Notes under the pieces: generated by a model | Told to the model about the DNA's origin: nothing | Database searches by the model: none | Seen by the model: only the letters and a program-made list of their open reading frames with translations | Translations under genes and position numbers: made by a program | Assembly: GCA_963730315.1 (NCBI GenBank) | Contig: CAVSRD010000015.1 | Coordinates: forward strand, 1-12,737 | Direction: 5' to 3' | From: VRUE01 sp963730315 | GTDB taxonomy: Bacteria > Actinomycetota > Thermoleophilia > Solirubrobacterales > 70-9 | Length of the DNA stretch: 12,737 nucleotides | Part shown: positions 6,873 to 12,737 of the stretch, piece by piece | Layout of the letters: every line of letters begins with the position of its first letter | Numbering within the stretch: position 1 is the first letter of the stretch

Positions 6873-8158
6873 GGCTCCCCCGCCTCGGCGAGCGCCCCGG
6901 CCACAGCGCGACCACGGCGCACTTCCAGGCCGTCTACCCCTTCCTCGGCGAGGGCAGCCTCGGCGCCCCCGGCACTTACATCGGCCGCGACGCCTACGGC
7001 GGCGCCTGGCTGTATGACCCGTGGGCGCTGTATGAGCGCTCGGCGCTGGCCGGTCCGAACATGGTCGTGGTCGGCCAGATCGGCTTCGCCAAGTCCTCCC
7101 TCATAAAGACCTACATCTACCGCCAGCGGGTCTTCGGGCGCGTCGCCTGGGTGATCGACCCGAAGTCCGAGTACGCCCCGCTCGCCGAGGCGATGGGCGG
7201 GGTCGTGATCGCTCTGCGCCCCGGCGGCGAGGTCAGACTGAATCCGCTGAGCCGACGCGGCGGCTTCGAGGGCCAGCTGACCCTGCTGCGCTCGGTGACC
7301 GGCGCGGCGCTTCGCCGCGAGCTCGCCCCCGAGGAGGACGCCGGCCTGCGGGTGGCGCTCGAGCAGGTCAACGAGCAGAGCGCCGACGGCGAGCCGACCC
7401 TGCCGCAGATCGTCGCGGCCCTGCTGGCGCCCTCGCAGGAGATGGCCGAGGAGCTGCGCACCGAAGCCGCCGCTCTGGCCGAGGCCGTCCGCCAGGCGGC
7501 GCTCGCCCTGCAGCGGCTCTGCGAGGGGGACCTGCGCGGGATGTTCGACGGCCCGACCAGCCCGGGCCTCGACCTCGAGGCGCCGCTCGTCGTCCTCGAC
7601 CTCTCCGCGGTAGGTGACTCGGCGGCGCTGGGGATCCTGATGACCTGTGCCGCAGCCTGGCAGCAGGCGGCGGTCGCCGAGCGCCGGCGAGAGGCCGAGC
7701 GCGCCGGCCGGCCGGCGCCGAAGGTGATCTCGGTGCTCGACGAGGGCTGGCGGGTCGCCAGCCATGTCGGGGTCGCCGAGTGGCTACAGCGCTCCTTCAA
7801 GCTCTCGCGCGCGCTCGGCACCCAGAACGTGATCGTCTTGCACCGGCTCTCCGACCTCGCGGCGGCCGGCGACGCCGGTTCGCGGCAGGCGCAGCTCGCC
7901 GAGGGCCTTCTCGCCGATGCCGAGACGCGGGTGATCTACTCCCAGCCTCCCGACCAACTCGACGGGCTGCGCCACCTGCTCGGGCTGAGCCGCACCGAGC
8001 TTGAGATCGTGCCGACCCTGCGCCGCGGCGAGGCGCTGTGGCTGGTCGGCCGCCGCTCCTTCCTCGTCCAGCACCGCCTCTCGGCGATCGAGCGGACGCT
8101 GGTGGATACCGACGCCCGAATGGTCGACCGCCGCGAGCCGACGGAGGTCTCCTCGTGA
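6869..8158 (+). CDS. VirB4-type secretion ATPase (C-terminal half of split VirB4)
   Basis: A 429-residue protein from GTG 6869, chosen because GGAG sits six bases upstream and the family-like opening RLPRLGERPGHSATT follows. An upstream in-frame GTG at 6809 is possible but lacks a well-placed ribosome site. The sequence includes TYIGRDAYGGAWLYDPW, then Walker A as GQIGFAKSS (69-77), then VAWVIDPKSEYAPLAEAMG, a helical all-alpha region, and Walker B as VISVLDEGW (Asp291, Glu292). C-terminal motifs GTQNVIVLHRLSDL and AETRVIYSQPPDQ are typical of VirB4/TraC-like motors. The enzyme would hydrolyse ATP to power pilus assembly and substrate transfer, working with the SCO6880-family protein. Oddity: Ala74 stands where Walker A usually has Gly. 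The stop overlaps the next gene by four bases. Confidence 0.85.
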   Translation: MRLPRLGERPGHSATTAHFQAVYPFLGEGSLGAPGTYIGRDAYGGAWLYDPWALYERSALAGPNMVVVGQIGFAKSSLIKTYIYRQRVFGRVAWVIDPKSEYAPLAEAMGGVVIALRPGGEVRLNPLSRRGGFEGQLTLLRSVTGAALRRELAPEEDAGLRVALEQVNEQSADGEPTLPQIVAALLAPSQEMAEELRTEAAALAEAVRQAALALQRLCEGDLRGMFDGPTSPGLDLEAPLVVLDLSAVGDSAALGILMTCAAAWQQAAVAERRREAERAGRPAPKVISVLDEGWRVASHVGVAEWLQRSFKLSRALGTQNVIVLHRLSDLAAAGDAGSRQAQLAEGLLADAETRVIYSQPPDQLDGLRHLLGLSRTELEIVPTLRRGEALWLVGRRSFLVQHRLSAIERTLVDTDARMVDRREPTEVSS

Positions 8159-9942
8159 AAGCGGGAAGACCGGCCAACGGCAGTGCGGCGCTTCTACCCT
8201 TCGCGGCTCTAGCCGCGCTCCTTCTCGGCCTCATCTGGCTGACCGGCGCGCTCTCGGCGGCGATCTTCGGCGGGGGCTGGACGACGGTGCGGACGAGCGA
8301 TCTGGTGGCGACGGCGTTGCGGCTCCCCTCCCACCTCGGCGACCCGCGCCTCGCCTGGCCGGCATACGCCCGCGCCGCGCTGCCCGGGCCGTTCGGTTTC
8401 TACGCGGTCGGGGGCGCGCTGCTCGCGGCTCTCGCCGGCGTGGGAGTGTCGGTCGCACGACTGCGCGAGGCGATCGGCGACGGAGGAGGCCTGCTCGGGG
8501 GCGGCTCGCACCAGCCCGCGAGCGCCCGCTGGGCGAGTGGCCGCGACCTGCGTGCGCTGCGCGTCGACGGCCCGACCCGCGGGCGGCTGATCCTCGGCCG
8601 CCACGGCAAGGCGCTGCTCGCCGCCGAGGAGCGCCAGTCGGTGATCGTGCTCGCCCCCGCGCAGAGCGGCAAGACGACCGGGCTGGCGATCCCCTCGCTG
8701 CGCGAGTGGGATGGCCCGGCGCTCGTCACCTCGGTCAAGTCCGACCTGCTCGCCGCGACCTTCGCCGCGCGCAAGAACATGGGCCATGCGATGGTCTTCG
8801 ACCCGGTCAAAGCGACCGGCTACGCGGAGACCTGCGCGAGCCCCCTTCACGGCTGCGGCACCTGGTACGGGGCGCTGCGCGTCGCCAACTGGCTGAGCAC
8901 CGCCGCGCGGCCGGGCGGGCAGAACCTCTCCGACGCCGACTTCTGGTACGCGGCGGCGGAAAAGCTGCTGGCGCCGCTGCTCTTCGCCGCGGTGAAGAAA
9001 GAATGCGACATCGGCGCGGTCGTCACCTGGCTCGACAAGGGAATCGCGGCCAAGGAAGAGGTGGAGGAGATTCTCTCGCCGGAAAAGAAAGAGAAAGGGG
9101 ACCAGGAGGGCGATGCCGTCTCTCCAGAGCAGAAGAAGGAAGCTGAAGAAATGGAGGCAGCCCGGCTTGCCTGGGAAGCGAACTGGCATCGCGAGTCGCG
9201 CCAGCGCAGCTCGATCTACACCACCGCCGAGACGATCGTCGCCGCCTTCGCCGATCCCCGTGTGCGCTCGGCGTGCAGCTCCGCTGATTACACGCCGGCC
9301 GCCCTGCTCGACGGCGAGCCGAACACCCTCTATCTCTGCGCTCCCGCCCACGAGCAGCAGCGACTGCGACCGCTGTTCTCGATGATCGTCCGCGAGCTGA
9401 TCTCGGTCGTCTATGAGTCCTCCGCGGCGACCGGGGAGCCGATCGACCCTCCCCTGCTCCTCGTCCTCGACGAGCTGGCGAACATCGCCCCGATCCCCAA
9501 CCTCGACGAGGTCGCCTCGACCGGCGCCGGCCAGGGGATCCAGCTGCTCTCGATCTTCCAGGACATGGCGCAGATCAAGTCGCGCTACGGCGAGAGCGCC
9601 GCCCAGACGATCACCAACAATCACCGCGCCAAGCTCTTCGGCACCGGCATCTCGGACCCCGACACCCTCTCCTACATCAGCCATGTGGTCGGCACCGGCG
9701 AGTTCGAGCACCGCTCCGACACCGCCGACGACAAGGGCGGCGCAGCGAGAACGCAGGCCTCGATCTACCGTGAGCTGACTCCGGCGAATGTCGTGCGGGA
9801 GGCCAAGCGCGGAACCGGCCTGCTCGTCTACGGCCATCTGCCTCCAGCCAAAATCAGGATGCGTCGGCCGCCCAAGCCCCGGACGGTCGACACCCGAGAC
9901 CTGCCGGATGAGCTTCCTGAGAGCAGCGAGGCCAACGCGTGA
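8155..9942 (+). CDS. VirD4/TraG-type coupling protein
   Basis: A 595-residue protein from GTG 8155, in a GTGA overlap with the ATPase gene. Two N-terminal membrane helices (about 11-36 and 80-101) precede the cytosolic ATPase. ARWASGRDLRAL and GRLILGRHGKALLAAEERQS lead into Walker A APAQSGKTT (167-175). SVKSDLL, MVFDPVKATG and FWYAAAEKLLAPLLFAA follow, all coupling-protein landmarks. Walker B is LLLVLDELANIAPIPNL (Asp439, Glu440), followed by GIQLLSIFQDMAQIKSRYG. Length is normal for TraG/VirD4. Residues 299-337 form a Lys/Glu-rich insert of A-rich codons, unlike the surrounding gene, in the all-alpha region thought to choose substrates. The protein should deliver substrate (DNA-protein complex or protein) to the secretion channel. 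No relaxase is seen nearby. Confidence 0.9.
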   Translation: MKAGRPANGSAALLPFAALAALLLGLIWLTGALSAAIFGGGWTTVRTSDLVATALRLPSHLGDPRLAWPAYARAALPGPFGFYAVGGALLAALAGVGVSVARLREAIGDGGGLLGGGSHQPASARWASGRDLRALRVDGPTRGRLILGRHGKALLAAEERQSVIVLAPAQSGKTTGLAIPSLREWDGPALVTSVKSDLLAATFAARKNMGHAMVFDPVKATGYAETCASPLHGCGTWYGALRVANWLSTAARPGGQNLSDADFWYAAAEKLLAPLLFAAVKKECDIGAVVTWLDKGIAAKEEVEEILSPEKKEKGDQEGDAVSPEQKKEAEEMEAARLAWEANWHRESRQRSSIYTTAETIVAAFADPRVRSACSSADYTPAALLDGEPNTLYLCAPAHEQQRLRPLFSMIVRELISVVYESSAATGEPIDPPLLLVLDELANIAPIPNLDEVASTGAGQGIQLLSIFQDMAQIKSRYGESAAQTITNNHRAKLFGTGISDPDTLSYISHVVGTGEFEHRSDTADDKGGAARTQASIYRELTPANVVREAKRGTGLLVYGHLPPAKIRMRRPPKPRTVDTRDLPDELPESSEANA

Positions 9943-10523
9943 AGGCCGAGGACGACACTAGGGAGATCCCCAATGCCGAGCCGGGACACGGCCAAGACGA
10001 CTTGCCGACGCCGGATCTCGGCTCCTGGGGCATGGACGCGGTGCCGCTCAGCAGGGAAGAGCACGAGCGAAAGCCGGCCGAGAGCCCTCGACACGCAGAG
10101 ACCAAACCCCATCACTGGGTCGCTCTTGCAGCGATTGTCTGCGTGGTCGGCCTGCTCGCCGCGCTGGGCGCAAACGCCATCAGCGAAAAGCCAGGACCCC
10201 GAACCGAGAGACCACACGCCGCACAGAGGAGAAGACAATTTCTCGTAGATGGGCCAGAGGCCAACGGGGCCAGGGCTGCGCACCGAGTCGAGGAGCGACA
10301 CGGGCAAGCTCGCTCCAAGTCAGGCCAACGCTCGATCCAGTCAACCCGTCCAACGCACCCCGCCCCGAGCCCCACCTACGCGCCCGCCCCCGAACCCGCC
10401 CCGGCGCCGGAGCCGGTGGCGCCCAGCCCACCACCGGCTCCGGTGCCAGCGCCCTCCCCGACGACGAAGCCGTCACCCGCGTCGGGCCCGACGGTCGCCA
10501 AGGAGTTCGGCTTCGAGCGGTAG
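9939..10523 (+). CDS. Single-pass membrane protein with proline-rich tail ending in VAKEFGFER
   Basis: A 194-residue protein from GTG 9939, overlapping the coupling-protein stop by four bases (GTGA). It has an acidic cytoplasmic N-terminus of about 57 residues (with DDLPTPDLGSWGMDAVPL), one membrane helix (about 60-81, VALAAIVCVVGLLAALG), a basic Arg-rich segment (85-130), then a Pro/Ala stalk (137-183) with AP, EP and PSP repeats. The end reads ASGPTVAKEFGFER. The last part matches, in register, two sites in the tail of the sigma factor that opens this operon (A-S-G-x-x-V-x-x-E-F-G). I do not recognise the family. The context suggests a surface or envelope component of the secretion machine, or a second ligand of whatever binds the EFG motif. 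Confidence 0.75.
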   Translation: MKAEDDTREIPNAEPGHGQDDLPTPDLGSWGMDAVPLSREEHERKPAESPRHAETKPHHWVALAAIVCVVGLLAALGANAISEKPGPRTERPHAAQRRRQFLVDGPEANGARAAHRVEERHGQARSKSGQRSIQSTRPTHPAPSPTYAPAPEPAPAPEPVAPSPPPAPVPAPSPTTKPSPASGPTVAKEFGFER

Positions 10524-10566
10524 GCAGGCTCTGTCTCTGGCGCATAACGGACGCGCTCGTCAGCTC

Positions 10567-11349
10567 CTACTCGGCGAGCAGGTCGTCAGCGCGTTCGGCG
10601 ATTGTTCGGGGATCACCGTCGTCCACAGCCACCGTCAGGAGCGCCATTGCGACGACCGCCTGCAGTCGCAGTCGTCTCTCTTTCCGTTTTCCCTTCGCCG
10701 GTTCCGCGATCTCGCGCAGAGCGAGACCCTCACCGATTGCTATCAACACCTCGACGAGATCATCGAGGGCAACCTCATCCCGAAGAGTGAACCCGTGGCG
10801 GTCGAGAAAGGCATCGAAGACCTGGCGCCAGTGTTCCGAGGCCTCGGAGTAAAAGTCACCCACGACATCGGCGTCGCCTGAGGAGGCCCCGGTGACCGCC
10901 AGAGCCACCAGCTGCAGTGGAAAGTAGACGTTGGCAAATAGGCTTTCCAGATTCATCCGCGTAATCGCCTGGATTGCCGCGCTCGGACTGGACTCGCTGA
11001 GCGCGCGGTCGATCGGAGCGCGAGACCGGAGTGGAAGCACACTCTCGTTTCTGCGCCACCTTATGTATGCAATTAAATCCCTTATGTAATCAGCATGCAA
11101 CTTCCATCGGTAACGGAAGGAGCCGTCCCCGACATTGAGGCCGTTGCCCCGGAGCTCGTTGAAAAGCCTGGCGCGCGACAACCATCGAAGGAATTGATGC
11201 TCGCCTGGTCTCGTGTCCTTCGCTTCAAGCGACGCAACGATGAGCCGAGCACCAGCCTCCAGGTACTCGTACGTCAACTTATCTTTTTCGACGGTAGGGT
11301 GCTGTATGGCGGCCAACAGGCCGTCCGGAATCTCCTCCCAGGCCTCCAC
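10567..11349 (-). CDS. TetR-like transcriptional regulator candidate
   Basis: A 260-residue protein from GTG 11349, read leftward. The stretch around residues 30-97 has the TetR-type order: a first helix AGARLIVASL, then LSRARLFNEL, GNGLNVGDGSFRYRW as turn and recognition helix, and KLHADYIRDLIAYIRWRR. The rest is helical, like a ligand-binding domain: LESLFANVYFPLQLVALAVT, WRQVFDAFLDRHGF, and DDLVEVLIAIGEGLALREI (the last typical of TetR C-terminal domains). The N-terminal part is longer and more divergent than in standard TetR proteins, so the assignment is moderate. The gene converges on the secretion operon with a 43-base gap and is divergent from a membrane-protein gene. A large palindrome abuts its -10 box, suggesting autoregulation and control of the neighbour. 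Confidence 0.6.
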   Translation of the reverse strand: MEAWEEIPDGLLAAIQHPTVEKDKLTYEYLEAGARLIVASLEAKDTRPGEHQFLRWLSRARLFNELRGNGLNVGDGSFRYRWKLHADYIRDLIAYIRWRRNESVLPLRSRAPIDRALSESSPSAAIQAITRMNLESLFANVYFPLQLVALAVTGASSGDADVVGDFYSEASEHWRQVFDAFLDRHGFTLRDEVALDDLVEVLIAIGEGLALREIAEPAKGKRKERRLRLQAVVAMALLTVAVDDGDPRTIAERADDLLAE

Positions 11350-11357
11350 GAGTTCCC

Positions 11358-11363
11358 ATTATC
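11358..11363 (-). promoter_or_regulatory. -10 box of the TetR-like gene
   Basis: GATAAT on the minus strand differs from TATAAT at one base and lies eight bases before GTG 11349. The transcript would start at, or one or two bases before, the start codon. No clear -35 match is present, because the expected position lies inside the adjoining palindrome (11362-11403). That leaves room for repression, or activator dependence, through the palindrome. Confidence 0.45.
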
Positions 11364-11403
11364 CAGCATTGGTGGCTCCGATGCTGGAGCGACCAATGCT
11401 GGA
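11362..11403. repeat. 42-base nested palindrome in the divergent intergenic region
   Basis: Outer arms TCCAGCATTGGT (11362-11373) and ACCAATGCTGGA (11392-11403) are perfect 12-base complements. After a single G-G mismatch, inner arms GCTCC (11375-11379) and GGAGC (11386-11390) pair as well, around the six-base loop GATGCT. ATGCTGGAGC also occurs twice as a direct repeat (11381-11390 and 11396-11405), 15 bases apart. The element overlaps the -10 and fills the -35 region of the TetR-like gene, the expected place of an operator. No T-run follows, so it is not a typical terminator. Confidence 0.8.
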
Positions 11404-11484
11404 GCTAGTAAACCGATCGAGGTTGTGCTCCAATGCATATGGGAAGCGGAGGAAATACCCGTCGTCGAAGACAGGGGGGAGTTC

Positions 11485-12285
11485 GTGACCTGGGAGAAAG
11501 TAAAAGAGATCGCTAAGCGCTGGTCGCCTACCAAGTTTCTTACTGGCTTGGTCCTGATTCACCATTTGGCGCAAGCGGTGCCTTGGTTCCTGGCGATCAT
11601 CGGCTCCTCGGCGGTGGCGACCTACGGAACCGCCACGCAGAGCCCGGCACTGCTAGCCATTTCGGCGGTCGTTGGATCGGCGTCGGTCATCACTCTGCTG
11701 ATCAATTTCTTCGTCTGGTACTTCCAGAGGCGGCAGACTGGACACAGGCGGGAGGCCGACAACGCCAAGGCTAAGTTGGGCGGCCAAGAGATCATGGTCG
11801 CGAGCGCGGAGCGGATGGCGCTAGCTTTGGCCTTGATCCGAGACCTCAATTTGACGCCACTGGAAATCCTAGACCCCCGGCGCCGAGACGAACTAACCCG
11901 GGACTGGCTGACGCGGTACCTGGTGCCAGCCATGTCCAAGATCTCTCACGGCGTTGGCGTCGGCCTGCTGGAGCGAGAATGGATCAAGGGTCGAGAAGGA
12001 GAGTACCGGCTCCGCTACGACTCCGGTGTTCCGGAGCTACTCCGCTCGGTGCTACCGAAGCGGTCGAGCCGGGACTTCCTCACCTGCCTTGCGCTCCTAC
12101 AGTTGCGGATTCATCACCATCACGAGATCGCCGACGAGATCGACAGCCGGACAAAAACGTGGTTGATCGCGTTTCCGACGAAAGCCTTCGATGTCGCGGC
12201 GGAGGCCGTCTTCAGCACCGGGGTCAGGATCGTTGCCGATGCTTGGGGCGGGTCGGGTCCGCTGCCAACGGCGGTTCCTGCCTGA
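11485..12285 (+). CDS. Two-helix membrane protein of unknown function
   Basis: A 266-residue protein if started at GTG 11485, where GGGGGG lies about five bases upstream. The frame stays open back to 11095, but that part is antisense to the TetR-like gene; GTG 11425 is another in-frame start. A short polar start (TWEKVKEIAKRWSPTK) is followed by two membrane helices (about 19-40 and 55-80) closed by the basic WYFQRRQTGHRR. A long soluble part follows, with LALIRDLNLTPLEILDPRRR, WLTRYLVPAMSKISHG, RDFLTCLALLQLRIHHHHEI and FPTKAFDVAAEAVFSTGVRI. I do not recognise a family or a catalytic motif; the four-His run is not a known site. Base use is less GC-biased than the secretion operon, consistent with an accessory gene. 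It is divergent from, and probably controlled by, the TetR-like regulator. Confidence 0.6.
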   Translation: MTWEKVKEIAKRWSPTKFLTGLVLIHHLAQAVPWFLAIIGSSAVATYGTATQSPALLAISAVVGSASVITLLINFFVWYFQRRQTGHRREADNAKAKLGGQEIMVASAERMALALALIRDLNLTPLEILDPRRRDELTRDWLTRYLVPAMSKISHGVGVGLLEREWIKGREGEYRLRYDSGVPELLRSVLPKRSSRDFLTCLALLQLRIHHHHEIADEIDSRTKTWLIAFPTKAFDVAAEAVFSTGVRIVADAWGGSGPLPTAVPA

Positions 12286-12297
12286 ACCGACAGGCGT

Positions 12298-12326
12298 TTG
12301 GCACTTGTCGACTTGACCGCTAGGCT
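12298..12326 (+). promoter_or_regulatory. Leaderless promoter TTGGCA-17-TAGGCT
   Basis: TTGGCA (12298-12303, five of six consensus bases) and TAGGCT (12321-12326) are separated by exactly 17 bases. The -10 box ends six bases before ATG 12333, so transcription should begin at the start codon. No ribosome binding site is present, as expected. Such leaderless promoters are common in Actinomycetota. Confidence 0.65.
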
Positions 12327-12332
12327 AACCGC

Positions 12333-12680
12333 ATGAGGAGAACGCTGGGGGATGTTCTTGTACGTGACGAGCGCGAGTTGCGCCCCTCCGAAGCTTTCGT
12401 CCGCGTGATCTACAACGAGCTCCCGCCGGATGCGTACCCGGAGGCGGTGATCGAGGAACTGCGCCAACAGTGCCGTCGTGCCTACCGTGAGAAGAGGATC
12501 AGCCGGTGGCGGCTGGGGCCATTTACGCGCGGCGCTGATTCGGTCGCGAGTTTCGCTCGCCTCCTCACCCAGATCCTCTTCTTCGTCGGCACGGCCCCCA
12601 CATGTAGGCACATCGACATCGACACGTCGATGCCGGTCGCCGTAGTTCGCGCTCTGGGTTCAGCAAGCGCCATCGGCTGA
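12333..12680 (+). CDS. Small protein of unknown function
   Basis: A 115-residue protein from ATG 12333, a start fixed by the leaderless promoter just upstream. Visible features are a charged N-terminal half (DVLVRDERELRPSEAFVRVI, then LPPDAYPEAVIEELRQQCRR) predicted to be mainly helical, and a hydrophobic stretch SFARLLTQILFFVGTAP around residues 72-88 too short to be a sure membrane helix. The last 25 residues look less protein-like. I recognise no family. Overlapping minus-strand frames are open over part of it but lack promoter support. It is transcribed separately from the membrane-protein gene, which ends 47 bases upstream. Confidence 0.55.
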   Translation: MRRTLGDVLVRDERELRPSEAFVRVIYNELPPDAYPEAVIEELRQQCRRAYREKRISRWRLGPFTRGADSVASFARLLTQILFFVGTAPTCRHIDIDTSMPVAVVRALGSASAIG

Positions 12681-12689
12681 AAACGATCG

Positions 12690-12705
12690 CGACGCTGCTG
12701 CGTCG
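12690..12705. terminator. Short hairpin CGACGC-TGCT-GCGTCG after the last gene
   Basis: A perfect six-base stem with a four-base loop begins ten bases after the stop at 12680. There is no T-run, as is common in high-GC genomes, so termination is only a possibility. A minus-strand TAG at 12707-12709 preceded by codons LVFGSADLD could be the end of a convergent gene beyond the window, which would make this a shared terminator. Confidence 0.35.
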
Positions 12706-12737
12706 GCTAGTCGAGGTCAGCGGACCCGAACACGAGC

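Noticed and set aside
8209..9837. Long minus-strand open frame across the coupling-protein gene
   Set aside because: The plus-strand frame has Walker A, Walker B and coupling-protein motifs; the minus-strand product is Arg/Gly/Glu-rich with no motifs, a typical GC-rich shadow.
10249..10881. Plus-strand open frame spanning the end of the last operon gene and part of the TetR-like gene
   Set aside because: It overlaps two better-supported genes on different strands, and its composition is shadow-like.
11095..11484. Upstream extension of the membrane-protein reading frame from ATG 11095
   Set aside because: It lies antisense to most of the TetR-like gene's N-terminal half and through the palindrome; a start with a good ribosome site exists at 11485.
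12707..12737. Possible C-terminal end (LVFGSADLD then TAG) of a minus-strand gene entering from the right
   Set aside because: Only nine codons are visible and there is no family signal; mentioned only as context for the hairpin at 12690.
1..12737. CRISPR arrays, tRNA or rRNA genes, insertion-sequence ends
   Set aside because: I looked for regularly spaced repeats, tRNA-like arms and transposase motifs and found none.

Overview
This is a GC-rich window with many GTG starts, start/stop overlaps between genes and leaderless-looking promoters. These features, together with the gene content (DUF6112-like pilin, SCO6880-family protein, separate VirB4-type ATPase, VirD4 coupling protein), point to an Actinomycetota genome. 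A deep-branching high-GC class such as Thermoleophilia is my best guess, but it rests on overall resemblance and no marker gene confirms it.

Left edge (1-487): a lytic transglycosylase gene on the minus strand runs off the window. It carries two single-base frameshifts in homopolymer runs, so it is either a pseudogene or a victim of sequencing indels. It is divergent from the main operon across a ~90-base gap that holds an inverted repeat.

Centre (488-10523, plus strand): a type IV secretion (T4SS) operon. In order it encodes a sigma-70-like factor with a membrane segment and a long low-complexity tail, a DUF6112/VirB2-like small membrane protein, a VirB8-like NTF2-fold candidate, a VirB6/TrbL-like polytopic channel protein, a SCO6880-family protein (N-terminal half of a split VirB4), a VirB4-type ATPase (C-terminal half), a VirD4/TraG coupling ATPase, and a single-pass proline-rich protein. 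Most junctions overlap by 1 to 17 bases, implying translational coupling. The exception lies between the two VirB4 halves, where a minus-strand antitoxin/PIN-toxin pair (6018-6751) interrupts the operon. The first and last proteins of the operon share an exact-register C-terminal motif, A-S-G-x-x-V-x-x-E-F-G, present three times in total. I regard this as the most interesting signal in the window. No relaxase, integrase or origin of transfer is visible, so conjugation cannot be claimed from this window alone.

Right flank (10524-12737): lower-GC accessory genes. A TetR-like regulator on the minus strand is divergent from a two-helix membrane protein of unknown function, with a 42-base nested palindrome directly against the regulator's -10 box. 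A small unknown gene follows, with a well-formed leaderless promoter, then a short hairpin near the window end.

Working picture: the sigma factor heads the secretion operon and may control it. The pilin, VirB8-like, VirB6-like and ATPase proteins would build an envelope-spanning secretion machine, and the transglycosylase would open the cell wall for it. The toxin-antitoxin pair may stabilise the element. The shared EFG tails suggest a common binding partner for the sigma factor and the last gene product; this is inference.
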